Shown here piece by piece: positions 26,981 through 36,198 of a stretch of 58,462 nt of DNA. This DNA is from an uncultured Pseudanabaenaceae cyanobacterium (GTDB lineage: Bacteria > Cyanobacteriota > Cyanobacteriia > PCC-9006 > JAAUQQ01). Positions within the stretch are counted from its first letter, which is position 1. The number at the start of each line of letters is the position of its first letter. Position numbers and translations under genes: made by a program. A model generated the notes under the pieces. It searched no databases. It had not been told where the DNA came from and saw only the letters and a list, made by a program, of their open reading frames with translations. The DNA is taken from NCBI GenBank assembly GCA_937949725.1, contig CALECT010000063.1:1-58462 (forward strand), read 5' to 3'.

Positions 26981-27826
26981 CTAGGAGTTCATGATACGAG
27001 CTGTTCCTGAGACGCGAATAGCGCTGCCAGGAACGGTGGATATTTCGGCGCGTAGGCGTGAGCCCATGCCCATATCTTCGCCTTGAATAATGTCGATGCT
27101 GCCACCGTGAGGCCAATTAATGTCCCGCAGGTAGCCGCCCAGGGCAGCGGCGGCGGCTCCGGTGGCGGGGTCTTCGTAAACGCCACCGGCAGCGAAGGGA
27201 TTGCGGGCATGGAAGCGTTGGGGCGTTTCTGCGTAGAGCAGGGAGATGGTGATGACGTTAGCTTGGTCCATAAGCTGGTGGCCTGCGTTGAGGTCGTAGG
27301 TCATTGCCGCAAGGGCTTCGCGGCTGTTGAGGCAGAGGATTAGGTGGTTGGCACCGCCGTTGGCGAGGGCAGGAGGCAGGTCAGGATTGAGCTGGTCGGG
27401 GGTATAGCCGAATAGGCTGAGGGCATCGGTGATGAGCTTTGCTGGAGCGGGCTGACTGGAGGTTGGTGGAGACAGGAGGGCGGCAGAAATAATGTCACCG
27501 TCTCGCTGCCCTTCAACGGTTATCTCGGCATCATTGAGGATGAGGGGAAAGGTTCCGTCACCGTGGCGGAGAGCAAGGGCTGCGCCGAGGGCAATGGTGG
27601 CATGGCCGCAAAAGGGGACTTCGGTTTCGGGGGCGAAGTAGCGGACTTGGTAGCTGTTGTTGGTTGTGTCAGCGACAGGGGCTGCAAAGGCGGTTTCGGA
27701 GTAGCCGACTTCGGCGGCAATGCGTTGCATGTCGGTTTCGCTGGGGTGGCGATCGCTGATGTAAACGCCTGCGGGGTTGCCGCCGCTGTTGCCGTTGGAA
27801 AAGGCTGCGATGCGTTGAATGGTCAT
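26981..27826 (-). CDS. PhzF-family isomerase/epimerase-like protein
   Basis: 281 residues with the diaminopimelate-epimerase-like fold of PhzF proteins. The catalytic Glu lies in GYSETAFAAP near residue 45. Other landmarks are FAPETEVPFCGHATIALGAAL and, near the C-terminus, FAAGGVYEDPATGAAAAALGGYL. PhzF itself isomerises a phenazine precursor, but most family members, including this one with no phenazine genes around, have unknown substrates. It is the last of four same-strand genes (aroE, VOC, cbrC-like, phzF-like) with 38-41 bp gaps. Confidence 0.92.
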   Translation of the reverse strand: MTIQRIAAFSNGNSGGNPAGVYISDRHPSETDMQRIAAEVGYSETAFAAPVADTTNNSYQVRYFAPETEVPFCGHATIALGAALALRHGDGTFPLILNDAEITVEGQRDGDIISAALLSPPTSSQPAPAKLITDALSLFGYTPDQLNPDLPPALANGGANHLILCLNSREALAAMTYDLNAGHQLMDQANVITISLLYAETPQRFHARNPFAAGGVYEDPATGAAAAALGGYLRDINWPHGGSIDIIQGEDMGMGSRLRAEISTVPGSAIRVSGTARIMNS

Positions 27827-27864
27827 TAGACTTCAGTTGGTTGTTGAATGGGTCAATCTTGAGA

Positions 27865-28395
27865 CTATGCGCAATCCCAGCCCAGTAAAATTATTTGGCA
27901 ATGCCTACATTTGAATTTGTAGAATGCAGGGCTTCCTTGGGGCATGTACCCTTCTGTTACTGTTTGCCAGAATGCTTCGTCAGCATTGTTGTCTAGAAAC
28001 CATCGCTGCTTCGTTTCAATGGAAGCATTCTTCACATCTGCCTGCGTGGCATCTCCATGGAATTCGCAAGCATCGTTGCAATGGGACAACCATTCTTCTT
28101 GTTGCCAAGAAGTATATCCAGGTGTTCGCTCAGCAACTTCCGCTGCAATGTTTTCTGGAATTTCCTGGTAAAGCAAAGGGCATGGATCTGAGAATGTGGC
28201 TTCAAACTGAAGGGCTGCTTCTCCATTCGCGATGCACCATGGGCAAAGCCTCTCACTCAAGTTTTCGACTGCATAAACAGGTCCGGTATAGATAAAGCCT
28301 CGAGCCTGATTGCAACAGATGCAGGTCTCTTCGCTTTTAGAGATGACGCCACTATGGATGGGATCTGGGTGATATCTGAATTGGGGGAATTCCAT
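27865..28395 (-). CDS. CbrC/UPF0167 family protein
   Basis: 176-residue protein of the UPF0167 family, named after E. coli CbrC (CreB-regulated, linked to colicin E2 tolerance). It carries paired cysteines that may bind zinc: CICCNQARG near residue 25, LCPWCIANG near 50, and FKCRHCQ near 162. Landmarks include FPQFRYHPDPI at the start and TPGYTSWQQEEWLSHCNDAC in the middle. The biochemical role is unknown. It sits in the aroE-to-phzF run. Confidence 0.85.
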   Translation of the reverse strand: MEFPQFRYHPDPIHSGVISKSEETCICCNQARGFIYTGPVYAVENLSERLCPWCIANGEAALQFEATFSDPCPLLYQEIPENIAAEVAERTPGYTSWQQEEWLSHCNDACEFHGDATQADVKNASIETKQRWFLDNNADEAFWQTVTEGYMPQGSPAFYKFKCRHCQIILLGWDCA

Positions 28396-28434
28396 GATTT
28401 CTCTCAGAACAATTGAGTCTCACTTTTAATTAGA

Positions 28435-28806
28435 TCAGAGGACTGCACATAGCTGATAAATATTACCTTCTGGGTCGATCGCATCTTGCACCACCTTCCC
28501 CCGAAACTCCCATCGCCCAGCGACCTCTATAATGCGCCCGCCTAGTAGCGCTGCTGCCAAAGCCTCATCAATTGATGTCACCTCAAACGACAGCTTCACT
28601 GGCGAACTCCCTCTCACCTCCGGCGGCTCCGCAATCTCAATCCCCGCCGCAATCCGCTCTGGAATTTGCACAATGCTCAGCTCAGTGCCCGCCGCCGCCA
28701 GCACGGCGTAATCGCCCGGCTCCGCTTCCACGACCTCAAAGCCAAAGCTGGCATAGAAAGCCACCAGCTTATCCAATTCTTTCGCGTAAATGACGGCTCC
28801 AATCAT
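28435..28806 (-). CDS. VOC-superfamily (glyoxalase/bleomycin-resistance-like) protein
   Basis: 123 residues with the beta-alpha-beta-beta-beta repeats of the vicinal-oxygen-chelate fold: GAVIYAKELDKLVAFYASFGFEVVE at the start and VVQDAIDPEGNIYQLCAVL at the end, the latter being the classic strand-turn carrying a metal-ligand Glu or Gln. Substrate cannot be assigned. Probably co-transcribed with aroE (41 bp upstream gap). Confidence 0.85.
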   Translation of the reverse strand: MIGAVIYAKELDKLVAFYASFGFEVVEAEPGDYAVLAAAGTELSIVQIPERIAAGIEIAEPPEVRGSSPVKLSFEVTSIDEALAAALLGGRIIEVAGRWEFRGKVVQDAIDPEGNIYQLCAVL

Positions 28807-28847
28807 AGGTTTAGGCTCAATTGAGCTTTGAATTCAACTCAATCTTC

Positions 28848-29714
28848 CTACAGCCCCAAATGGCCCTTGAGTGTCTTCCGCATCACATCTACTGGTACCT
28901 CACCCCCCGTCCAGATTCGCAATGCAGCAGCTCCCTGTTGCACCAGCATTTCTAAACCATCCAAGACGATCGCCCCCTGCGCCTGCGCCTCCCGCAAAAA
29001 TCGCGTTGGGTTTGGCACATAAATGAGGTCATAGGCGATCGCCCCCGCCTGCATTTTCGTCATCACCTCCTGACTAACTGGCGAAGCCTCCACCTTTGGA
29101 CTCATCCCCACCGGCGTCGTATTCACCACCAACCCTGCTCCCGGCATCAGCTCACCCAGGGCATCCCAAGTATGGACCTGCAGATTCTGGCCAAAAGCTG
29201 ACCCCGCCCAGCTCTGCTCAAAGGCCGCTAGCTTCTCTGCACTGCGCCCCACCACATGGACCTCTGCGCAACCCAACTGAGCACAGCCCGCCACTACAGC
29301 TCGCGCTGCGCCACCATTGCCCAGCACAACTGCCGAGGTCTGACTCCAATCCTTCTCCATCGCAACGAGGGGGGACAGAAATCCTTCCACATCGGTATTC
29401 GTACCTGCCCAGCCGCTGCCAGTCCAGCGGACTGTATTGACCGCCCCCACTGCCTGGGCAACGTCCGAAACCTCGCTCAACAGCGGCAAAATCGCCTGCT
29501 TGTGAGGAATCGTGATGTTGAAGCCCACCAGGCCAATCGTCTCAAAACCTCGCACTGCATCGGCTAAATCTGTCGCAGTGATGGGCAATGCCACATATAC
29601 ATAGTCAAGCGCCATCTGAGCGATCGCTGCATTATGCATCAGGGGCGAAAACGAATGCTTAACGGGATCTCCGATAACAGCGAGAATTTGGGTGGTTCCT
29701 GTGATTTTCACCAT
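28848..29714 (-). CDS. aroE: Shikimate dehydrogenase AroE
   Basis: NADPH-dependent reduction of 3-dehydroshikimate to shikimate in aromatic amino-acid synthesis. Landmarks: shikimate site GDPVKHSFSPLMHNAA, catalytic Lys and Asp in NITIPHKQAILP and WAGTNTDVEGF, NADP loop VLGNGGAARAVVAG, and the C-terminal GLEMLVQQGAAALRIWTG. The 288-residue length is normal. It is the first gene of a four-gene minus-strand run and is divergent from the PAS-GGDEF-EAL gene. Confidence 0.97.
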   Translation of the reverse strand: MVKITGTTQILAVIGDPVKHSFSPLMHNAAIAQMALDYVYVALPITATDLADAVRGFETIGLVGFNITIPHKQAILPLLSEVSDVAQAVGAVNTVRWTGSGWAGTNTDVEGFLSPLVAMEKDWSQTSAVVLGNGGAARAVVAGCAQLGCAEVHVVGRSAEKLAAFEQSWAGSAFGQNLQVHTWDALGELMPGAGLVVNTTPVGMSPKVEASPVSQEVMTKMQAGAIAYDLIYVPNPTRFLREAQAQGAIVLDGLEMLVQQGAAALRIWTGGEVPVDVMRKTLKGHLGL

Positions 29715-29898
29715 AGCTGTCTCGTTTTTACGATTCGTTCCTAATCATGCCGTCAGTCGGGACCAAAATGTCAGTTTTGTAGCATCCTCGTCAGTTATCC
29801 TCAACTCCCATGCGGGCAATCTAAAAGTGCAGCTTGGTGATTGCCAGTCGTCGAGAGCCTGCACTTACCGACCTATCTCATTTAAGGAGGTACCGTCG

Positions 29899-32076
29899 AT
29901 GTCAGCCAAAGCCAGTGCCAAAAGCTCCGTTGCTCAGCTTGATGTTGCCCAGCCTATCCAGTTATCCGAGCTTGATGCTCGAACTCTAGCATTGCTGCAA
30001 GAGAGTGAAGGCCGTTTTCGTCGCTTATTTGAGGAAATTCCCAATATCCCGGTGCAGGGCTACGATCACCATCGTCGCGTAATTTTTTGGAACCATGCCA
30101 GTGAATCACTCTACGGTTACACAGCAGAAGAGGTTCTGGGACAACTGATCGAAGACATCATCATTCCTGATTCGCTACGCGATCAGATGGTTCCACTCAT
30201 CGATAGCTGGATTGCCGGAGGTGCGACGATTCCCTCTGGAGAGATACAGCTACGCCACAAAGACGGTTCTCTCGTTCCTGTTTTTTCTAGCCATGTGGTT
30301 TTAAACAACACGCAGGGGCAACCTGAGATGTATTGCGTGGATCTTGATCTGCGCGATCGCCAAAAGGCGGAGCAAGCCCTACGAGCCAGTGAAGAGAAGT
30401 ATCGTGGCATCTTTGAAAAGATCACTCAGGGATTGTTTCAAATTGACGCAACAGGCCGCTACATCAGCGCCAACCCATTTTTGGTGAACCTCTTGGGTTA
30501 TGAGTCAGCGGACATTCTCAAAGCGCGATTAACTCAGCCTCAGCAGCTCTATGTGGATAAAGAACGCTACAAAGAGTTGCAGATTCAACTAAATACCCAA
30601 GGAGCCGTTCGAGACTTTGAATCGCAGATCTATCGGCAGGATGGGAGTACCCTTTGGGTGAGAGAAACCCAAACTGCTGTTCGTGATTCCCATGGCGACC
30701 TCCTCTATTACGAGGGGCGATTGGAAGATGTGACGCTTCGCCGCCAGGCAGAAGAAAGGCTGCGCTATGACGCCATTTATGACAAGCTCACAGGACTCTA
30801 TAATCGCGCCTATCTCACCGAAAAACTAGCTCAGATTCTCGTGGCTGAAACACGTTCTGAGCAGGATGAGTCATGGGCTGTACTCTTTGTTGATTTAGAT
30901 CGCTTCAAAGTCATTAATGACAGCTTGGGTCACATTGTAGGGGACCAAGTTCTCTGCGCTGTTGCCCAGCGGTTTCAGGGGGTTCTACGTCTCCATGATG
31001 TATTGGCTCGTTTTGGTGGAGATGAATTTGTCCTGTTGCTCCGTGGGGTCAACAAACAGCAGGATGCCGTCCAGGTCGCAACACGTCTCTTGGCATCTTT
31101 GCAGAAGCCGGTATCTGTGGGAGATCAGACCTTTTCAGTGAAAACCAGTGTGGGCATTGCTTTCGGCAAACCGGGTTATCAGGAAGCGACTGAGGTTCTT
31201 CGGGATGCAGATCTGGCCATGTATCAGGCTAAAGCTCAAGGGGGTAGCTGTTACAGGTTCTTTGAACAGGACATGCATCCCCGAGCCCTGGAACGCCTAC
31301 AGCTCGAACATGAACTGAAATTTGCTCTGGAGCACCATCAACTTCAGTTGGTCTATCAACCCATTATGGATTTGGCCACTGGCCAAGTTGGCGGCTTTGA
31401 GGCACTGTTACGTTGGCAGCATCCTGAGCGAGGCTGGATTTCGCCGACTACATTTATTCCCATTGCGGAAGAAACAGGATTGATCCAGCCGTTGAGCTGG
31501 TGGGTGTTTCAGGCAGCAATTAACCAATTGCAGGCTTGGCGATCGCAACTTCCCCAGGCCGAGAAGCTGACGATGAATGTCAACCTGTCAGCGATGCAAT
31601 TGAAGCAGGAGAATCTGGTTTCATACCTGGCAGGGATGCTCCAAGCAGCTAAGCTGCCTGGTGATCGCCTCAAATTAGAAGTGACAGAAACCAGCTTCTT
31701 GGAGGCCTCTGAATTTAATATACAAATTTTTCAGGAGCTAAAGCAGCTGGGCGTAGGCCTTTGTATTGATGATTTTGGTACGGGATATTCTTCTCTAAGC
31801 CGTCTCCATCAGCTGCCCCTCGATGTACTGAAAATTGATCGTTCCTTTGTGGATGGTGTGGAGCACGATGCCCGCAAGCAGGCGATCGCCCAGAGCATTG
31901 TTATGTTGGCCCACGGACTGGGGGCAAAAGTTGTAGCGGAGGGCATTGAAACCTTGGAGCAACAGCAAATTTTGCAACAGCTCAGTTGTGAATTTGGCCA
32001 AGGCTATTGGTTCAGTCGTCCGCTGACCCCCGAGCAAGTGGACTCCCTATTAAATCAACATGGATTTGCTGCCTAA
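29899..32076 (+). CDS. PAS-PAS-GGDEF-EAL cyclic-di-GMP enzyme
   Basis: 725 residues from the ATG at 29899, which has AAGGAGG nine bases upstream; the frame stays open to 29692 but that part overlaps the aroE promoter. Two PAS domains cover about 40-165 and 165-290. The GGDEF domain (300-460) keeps RFGGDEFVLLL and an RxxD inhibition site (RLHD). The EAL domain (470-725) keeps EALLRW, NVNLSAMQL, EVTET, DDFGTGYSSLS, LKIDRSFV, AEGIET and GQGYWFSRPL, all needed for activity. Both synthesis and hydrolysis are possible, with the PAS domains sensing the switch signal. It has no membrane segment, so it is likely cytoplasmic. Confidence 0.94.
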   Translation: MSAKASAKSSVAQLDVAQPIQLSELDARTLALLQESEGRFRRLFEEIPNIPVQGYDHHRRVIFWNHASESLYGYTAEEVLGQLIEDIIIPDSLRDQMVPLIDSWIAGGATIPSGEIQLRHKDGSLVPVFSSHVVLNNTQGQPEMYCVDLDLRDRQKAEQALRASEEKYRGIFEKITQGLFQIDATGRYISANPFLVNLLGYESADILKARLTQPQQLYVDKERYKELQIQLNTQGAVRDFESQIYRQDGSTLWVRETQTAVRDSHGDLLYYEGRLEDVTLRRQAEERLRYDAIYDKLTGLYNRAYLTEKLAQILVAETRSEQDESWAVLFVDLDRFKVINDSLGHIVGDQVLCAVAQRFQGVLRLHDVLARFGGDEFVLLLRGVNKQQDAVQVATRLLASLQKPVSVGDQTFSVKTSVGIAFGKPGYQEATEVLRDADLAMYQAKAQGGSCYRFFEQDMHPRALERLQLEHELKFALEHHQLQLVYQPIMDLATGQVGGFEALLRWQHPERGWISPTTFIPIAEETGLIQPLSWWVFQAAINQLQAWRSQLPQAEKLTMNVNLSAMQLKQENLVSYLAGMLQAAKLPGDRLKLEVTETSFLEASEFNIQIFQELKQLGVGLCIDDFGTGYSSLSRLHQLPLDVLKIDRSFVDGVEHDARKQAIAQSIVMLAHGLGAKVVAEGIETLEQQQILQQLSCEFGQGYWFSRPLTPEQVDSLLNQHGFAA

Positions 32077-32390
32077 GCCGTGGGTGAATCTAGGGTCTAA
32101 GGTCTCAGTTGCGCGATCGTTTTAGGGGAATTCATGCATTTCCAGACACGAAGTATTCTATATAACAAAACAAATTACGCAATAACGCTTAGTATCTGTA
32201 TATATAAAGATACTCAGCTTATTGAAGATACTGCTTGGTACGCTTCCTGACTTGAGTCATTTCTACGGAGCGCTTATCTGCTTTTCAATCTGCCATCAGT
32301 GTTATTTGCCATAACGCTGAATTGAAGGCTTGATACTTTCCGCTGAAATCCTTTGATACGACTGACTTGTTTTTCTCTTGTCAAATAATA
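32077..32390. other. Intergenic region upstream of the 2OG oxygenase gene
   Basis: AT-rich stretch of about 310 bp, likely holding the promoter of the oxygenase gene. No gene or clear terminator is visible. Confidence 0.4.
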
Positions 32391-33371
32391 ATGAACAACG
32401 CTCACTCGACTTTGCCTGTCCACTATTCCTCTGAGCTATTGCTCCAGGAGCAACCCAAGGCGATTGCCAAAGCGCTTCCCAGTTCCCCCATCGCAGCCAA
32501 TGTTGTGATGCCCAGTCAGCTTGGCTCCAAAACAGTTAAACCTGAGGTTCCCCCAGCAAAAATCCCACTCCGCACCGCCTCCAAACTTGCGCTCCAGGAC
32601 CTGCGAGACCTTTGCGAAGGAAAGATCCTCGCGCTCTACATCCCGGGTTTCTATTCTGCAGAAACTGCACAACAACTCAGCCAACAGCTCATTCACCACG
32701 CCCAGTTTGAGCGTTACTTTCGAGCCCCGGATATTGGCGTACAGCGCACCGGCATGACCTTCTTTGAAACCAATGGCAGTAATGAGATGCTGCTGCGCTA
32801 TTACGACGAAGCTCTCCCCGGAACCCAAGCCCTCCGGGCGGCCTGTGCACCGCTGCTCTCCCCGATAGACCGATTAAGGTTAGAGCTTGGAGACATTTGG
32901 CTCGATGGGGTTTCTATTGAGAATGCCCACGGGCGTCCTATGTTGGCCGGAATTGGGCGAGTATTTGAGAACGGATTTGAGTTGCCCCCTCACCAAGACA
33001 TCCTGGCTCGGGATCTGCGTGATGCCACCCTAGCTCCCCTCGATAATCACCAGCCGCTGAAGCGACAACTCTCCACCAATGTCTATTTGCAACCCGCAGA
33101 CGAGGGGGGAGAGTTGGAAGTCTGGGATCTGAGCCCTTCCTTCCAGGAGCAACAGGCCATTCGGGATGAAGAGTTCGCTTACGAAGGCATCGTCGATCGC
33201 GCCACCCTACCCGAGCCCGCTTTTGTTCTATCCCCCCAGCCCGGTGATTTAATCCTGTTCGATTCTGGCTGTATCCATGCCGTGCGAGCCTCCCAAGGAC
33301 GAGCACGCGTTTCGATGTCATTGTTCCTGGGATATCGCGGTGCGAATCGCCCCCTTACCTATTGGAATTAG
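32391..33371 (+). CDS. 2-oxoglutarate/Fe(II)-dependent dioxygenase-like protein
   Basis: 326 residues from the ATG at 32391 (a TTG at 32367 gives 8 more). The first 70 residues are disordered-looking. The double-stranded beta-helix core runs about 85-320. Iron ligands are HQD in LPPHQDILARD and the distal His in FDSGCIHAV; the 2-oxoglutarate-binding Arg follows in GRARVSMSLFLGY. GGELEVWD and PGDLILFDSG are typical of prolyl-4-hydroxylase-like members. The substrate is unknown; there is no biosynthetic cluster around it. Confidence 0.88.
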   Translation: MNNAHSTLPVHYSSELLLQEQPKAIAKALPSSPIAANVVMPSQLGSKTVKPEVPPAKIPLRTASKLALQDLRDLCEGKILALYIPGFYSAETAQQLSQQLIHHAQFERYFRAPDIGVQRTGMTFFETNGSNEMLLRYYDEALPGTQALRAACAPLLSPIDRLRLELGDIWLDGVSIENAHGRPMLAGIGRVFENGFELPPHQDILARDLRDATLAPLDNHQPLKRQLSTNVYLQPADEGGELEVWDLSPSFQEQQAIRDEEFAYEGIVDRATLPEPAFVLSPQPGDLILFDSGCIHAVRASQGRARVSMSLFLGYRGANRPLTYWN

Positions 33372-33959
33372 CAGACTGAAATCATCTGAATGCAGCAAGA
33401 GACTGAAAGCCTCATTTTTGCATTCGGTTCCCTTGCGACCTTAGGAGCTAAGGGCTGGGGAAATAGGCCGACTGTTGGGTCAAACCTAGATTGAAGTAGG
33501 TCAATATGAGTTGAAGCTCAAGTCACTCGGAAGGCGGAAACTGCTGGCATTAATGCAAGGGATAGCTAGCTGCAGTTTTCGCCTCCCTTGGGAGATTTGA
33601 TGTGGAATATTCTTTCTCCCATTGTCGATTTAAGATGTACGGCTCAATAGATAACAGCAACCCGGTAGGTAGGTCCGCCGCCGCAAAATTCACTCTTCTA
33701 AGTCTTAGACTACTTGCTCTATGGGCATTGTTGAAACCGCAAAACCCTTCCCCTGACTACAACCGACCCTGAAATTGTTCGGTAACCTACCCTTCTTAGG
33801 GGAGTCACAGACCGGGAAATATAGACGAGACTGTTCTCAGAAAGCAAAACATTTGTGTTTGCTCAACAGAGCATTGTTCAGGTTTTATCAGCTCGCCTCT
33901 GGCTTGCGAAATTCCCTGGGCATCCCAAAGCAAGTTAGAGAGAAGCAAAAAGCAACACC
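33372..33959 (+). other. dnaK upstream region
   Basis: 588 bp ahead of dnaK. No CIRCE element or other heat-shock operator that I recognise is visible. One tiny frame near 33391 (34 codons) has no family. The region may hold several dnaK promoters. Confidence 0.4.
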
Positions 33960-35870
33960 ATGGCAAAAGTTGTCGGAATCGATTTAGGAACCACTAACTC
34001 CTGCGTTGCAGTGATGGAAGGTGGTAAGCCCACCGTAATCGCTAACGCTGAAGGACTCCGCACAACGCCTTCAGTTGTAGCTTTTGACCCCAAAACGAAA
34101 GAGCGCCGCGTAGGCCAAATCGCCAAGCGTCAGGCGGTGATGAACCCCACCAACACCTTCTATTCGGTGAAGCGTTTCATCGGTAGGCGTCATGAAGAAG
34201 TGGCTAATGAGACTACTGAAGTGGCTTATAAGGTAGTCAATGATGGCAATAATGTCCGTCTGGACTGCCCTGCCGAAGGCAAGAAGTTTGCCCCTGAAGA
34301 AATCTCTGCCCAGGTGCTGCGTAAGCTGGCTGATGACGCCAGCAAGTACCTCGGTGAAACCGTGACCCAAGCGGTGGTTACCGTTCCCGCTTACTTCAAC
34401 GACTCCCAGCGCCAAGCAACTAAAGACGCTGGCAAGATTGCAGGCCTCGAAATCCTGCGCATCCTCAACGAGCCCACCGCTGCTTCTTTGGCTTACGGCC
34501 TAGACAAGAAGAGCAACGAAACCATTCTGGTGTTTGACTTGGGTGGTGGTACCTTCGACGTCTCCGTCCTGGAAGTGGGCGATGGCGTGTTCGAAGTGCT
34601 CTCAACTTCTGGTGACACCCACTTGGGTGGTGATGACTTTGACAAAGCGATCGTCGATCACCTGGCTGAAGACTTCAAGCGCAACGAAGGCATTGATCTA
34701 CGCAAAGACAGCCAAGCCCTGCAGCGTCTGACTGAAGCGGCTGAGAAAGCCAAGATTGAGCTCTCCAGCTTGACCCAGTCTGAAATCAACCTGCCCTTCA
34801 TCACGGCAACCCAGGATGGCCCTAAGCACCTGGACATGACGATGACCCGCGCTCAGTTCGAAGAGCTTTGCTCTGACCTGATTGACCGCTGCCGCATCCC
34901 TGTCGAGCAGGCTATCAAGGATGCCAAGCTCGATAAGAACGACATCGATGAGGTGGTTCTGGTAGGTGGCTCCACCCGCATGCCTGCTGTTAAAGAAGTG
35001 GTCAAGAAGGTCTTGGGCAAAGAGCCTAATGAGACCGTAAACCCTGACGAAGTGGTTGCCATTGGCGCTGCGATTCAGGCCGGTGTCTTGGCTGGCGAAG
35101 TTAAGGACATCCTGCTCTTGGATGTGACGCCTCTGTCCCTGGGTGTTGAAACCTTAGGCGGCGTGATGACCAAACTCATCCCCCGCAACACCACCATCCC
35201 CACTAAGAAGTCTGAGACCTTCTCCACCGCTGTAGATGGTCAGACCAACGTGGAAATTCACGCCCTTCAAGGTGAGCGTGAAATGTCTAACGACAACAAG
35301 AGCTTGGGAACATTCCGCCTCGATGGTATTCCCCCTGCCCAGCGTGGCGTTCCCCAAATCGAAGTTACCTTTGACATCGATGCAAACGGCATTCTCACTG
35401 TCAGTGCCAAGGACAAAGGCACTGGCAAAGAGCAATCCATCAGCATCACCGGTGCTTCCACCCTGTCTGACAGCGAAGTCGACAAGATGGTTCGTGATGC
35501 AGAAGCCAACGCCGATTCCGACAAAGAGCGTCGTGAAAAGATTGACCTGATGAATCAGGCTGATCAGATCATCTACCAATCTGAGAAGCAGCTTGAGGAG
35601 CTTGGCGACAAGGTTCCTGCTGATGCTAAAGAGAAGGTTGAAGGTTTTGTGACGGAGCTGAAGGAAGCCAAAGAGAAGGAAGACACCGAGAAGGTGAAGT
35701 CCGTTATCGAAGAGCTACAGCAGGCGCTCTATAGCGTGGGCAGCAGCATCTATGGTCAGGATGGCGCTGAAGGTGCTGAGCCAACTGACTCTACTGGCGC
35801 GGCAGGTGACGGTGGCTCTGATGATGGCGACGACGTCATTGACGCTGAGTTCTCTGAAAGTGATAAATAA
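33960..35870 (+). CDS. dnaK: Chaperone DnaK (Hsp70), DnaK2-like
   Basis: 636-residue Hsp70 chaperone. Nucleotide-binding domain: [73 protein letters not shown]. The linker [19 protein letters not shown] leads into the substrate-binding domain, then a helical lid and an acidic Gly-rich tail ending [13 protein letters not shown]. Length and tail fit the essential stress-inducible cyanobacterial DnaK2 type. No dnaJ or grpE is adjacent. A terminator follows at 35917. Confidence 0.97.
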   Translation: MAKVVGIDLGTTNSCVAVMEGGKPTVIANAEGLRTTPSVVAFDPKTKERRVGQIAKRQAVMNPTNTFYSVKRFIGRRHEEVANETTEVAYKVVNDGNNVRLDCPAEGKKFAPEEISAQVLRKLADDASKYLGETVTQAVVTVPAYFNDSQRQATKDAGKIAGLEILRILNEPTAASLAYGLDKKSNETILVFDLGGGTFDVSVLEVGDGVFEVLSTSGDTHLGGDDFDKAIVDHLAEDFKRNEGIDLRKDSQALQRLTEAAEKAKIELSSLTQSEINLPFITATQDGPKHLDMTMTRAQFEELCSDLIDRCRIPVEQAIKDAKLDKNDIDEVVLVGGSTRMPAVKEVVKKVLGKEPNETVNPDEVVAIGAAIQAGVLAGEVKDILLLDVTPLSLGVETLGGVMTKLIPRNTTIPTKKSETFSTAVDGQTNVEIHALQGEREMSNDNKSLGTFRLDGIPPAQRGVPQIEVTFDIDANGILTVSAKDKGTGKEQSISITGASTLSDSEVDKMVRDAEANADSDKERREKIDLMNQADQIIYQSEKQLEELGDKVPADAKEKVEGFVTELKEAKEKEDTEKVKSVIEELQQALYSVGSSIYGQDGAEGAEPTDSTGAAGDGGSDDGDDVIDAEFSESDK

Positions 35871-35916
35871 ATCTCCAGGACTAGGTTCATCCTGCCATCT
35901 GGTCTAGGTTGAGTGC

Positions 35917-35951
35917 ACAAGCCACTGCTTCTATTGGAAGCGGTGGCTTGT
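35917..35951 (+). terminator. Terminator of dnaK
   Basis: ACAAGCCACTGCTTC (35917-35931) pairs with GAAGCGGTGGCTTGT (35937-35951), one G-T mismatch, followed by TGCTGTTCT. It lies 46 bp after the dnaK stop. Confidence 0.8.
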
Positions 35952-36198
35952 TGCTGTTCTATCATAATCAAGCTTGAAGCGACCTTGATATAGCCATGGC
36001 TACATCAAGTCGTACATACGATGCCTGTCCAAGTATTAAATAGCAGTGAGAGAAAAGAAAGAGTTGATTTAAAGAAAAGCTAGACCCAGACAGGAATAGA
36101 GAGGCCTAGAGATGCTATCTGAGAGGATGAAATTAGCCTGTTAGGCATCTAAATGCTGGGGCAGACATGGCAATGCCATCCATCCCTACCTATCGTGA

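Noticed and set aside
33391..33495. 34-codon frame after the 2OG oxygenase gene
   Set aside because: Too short and no match to small photosystem or cytochrome b6f subunits.
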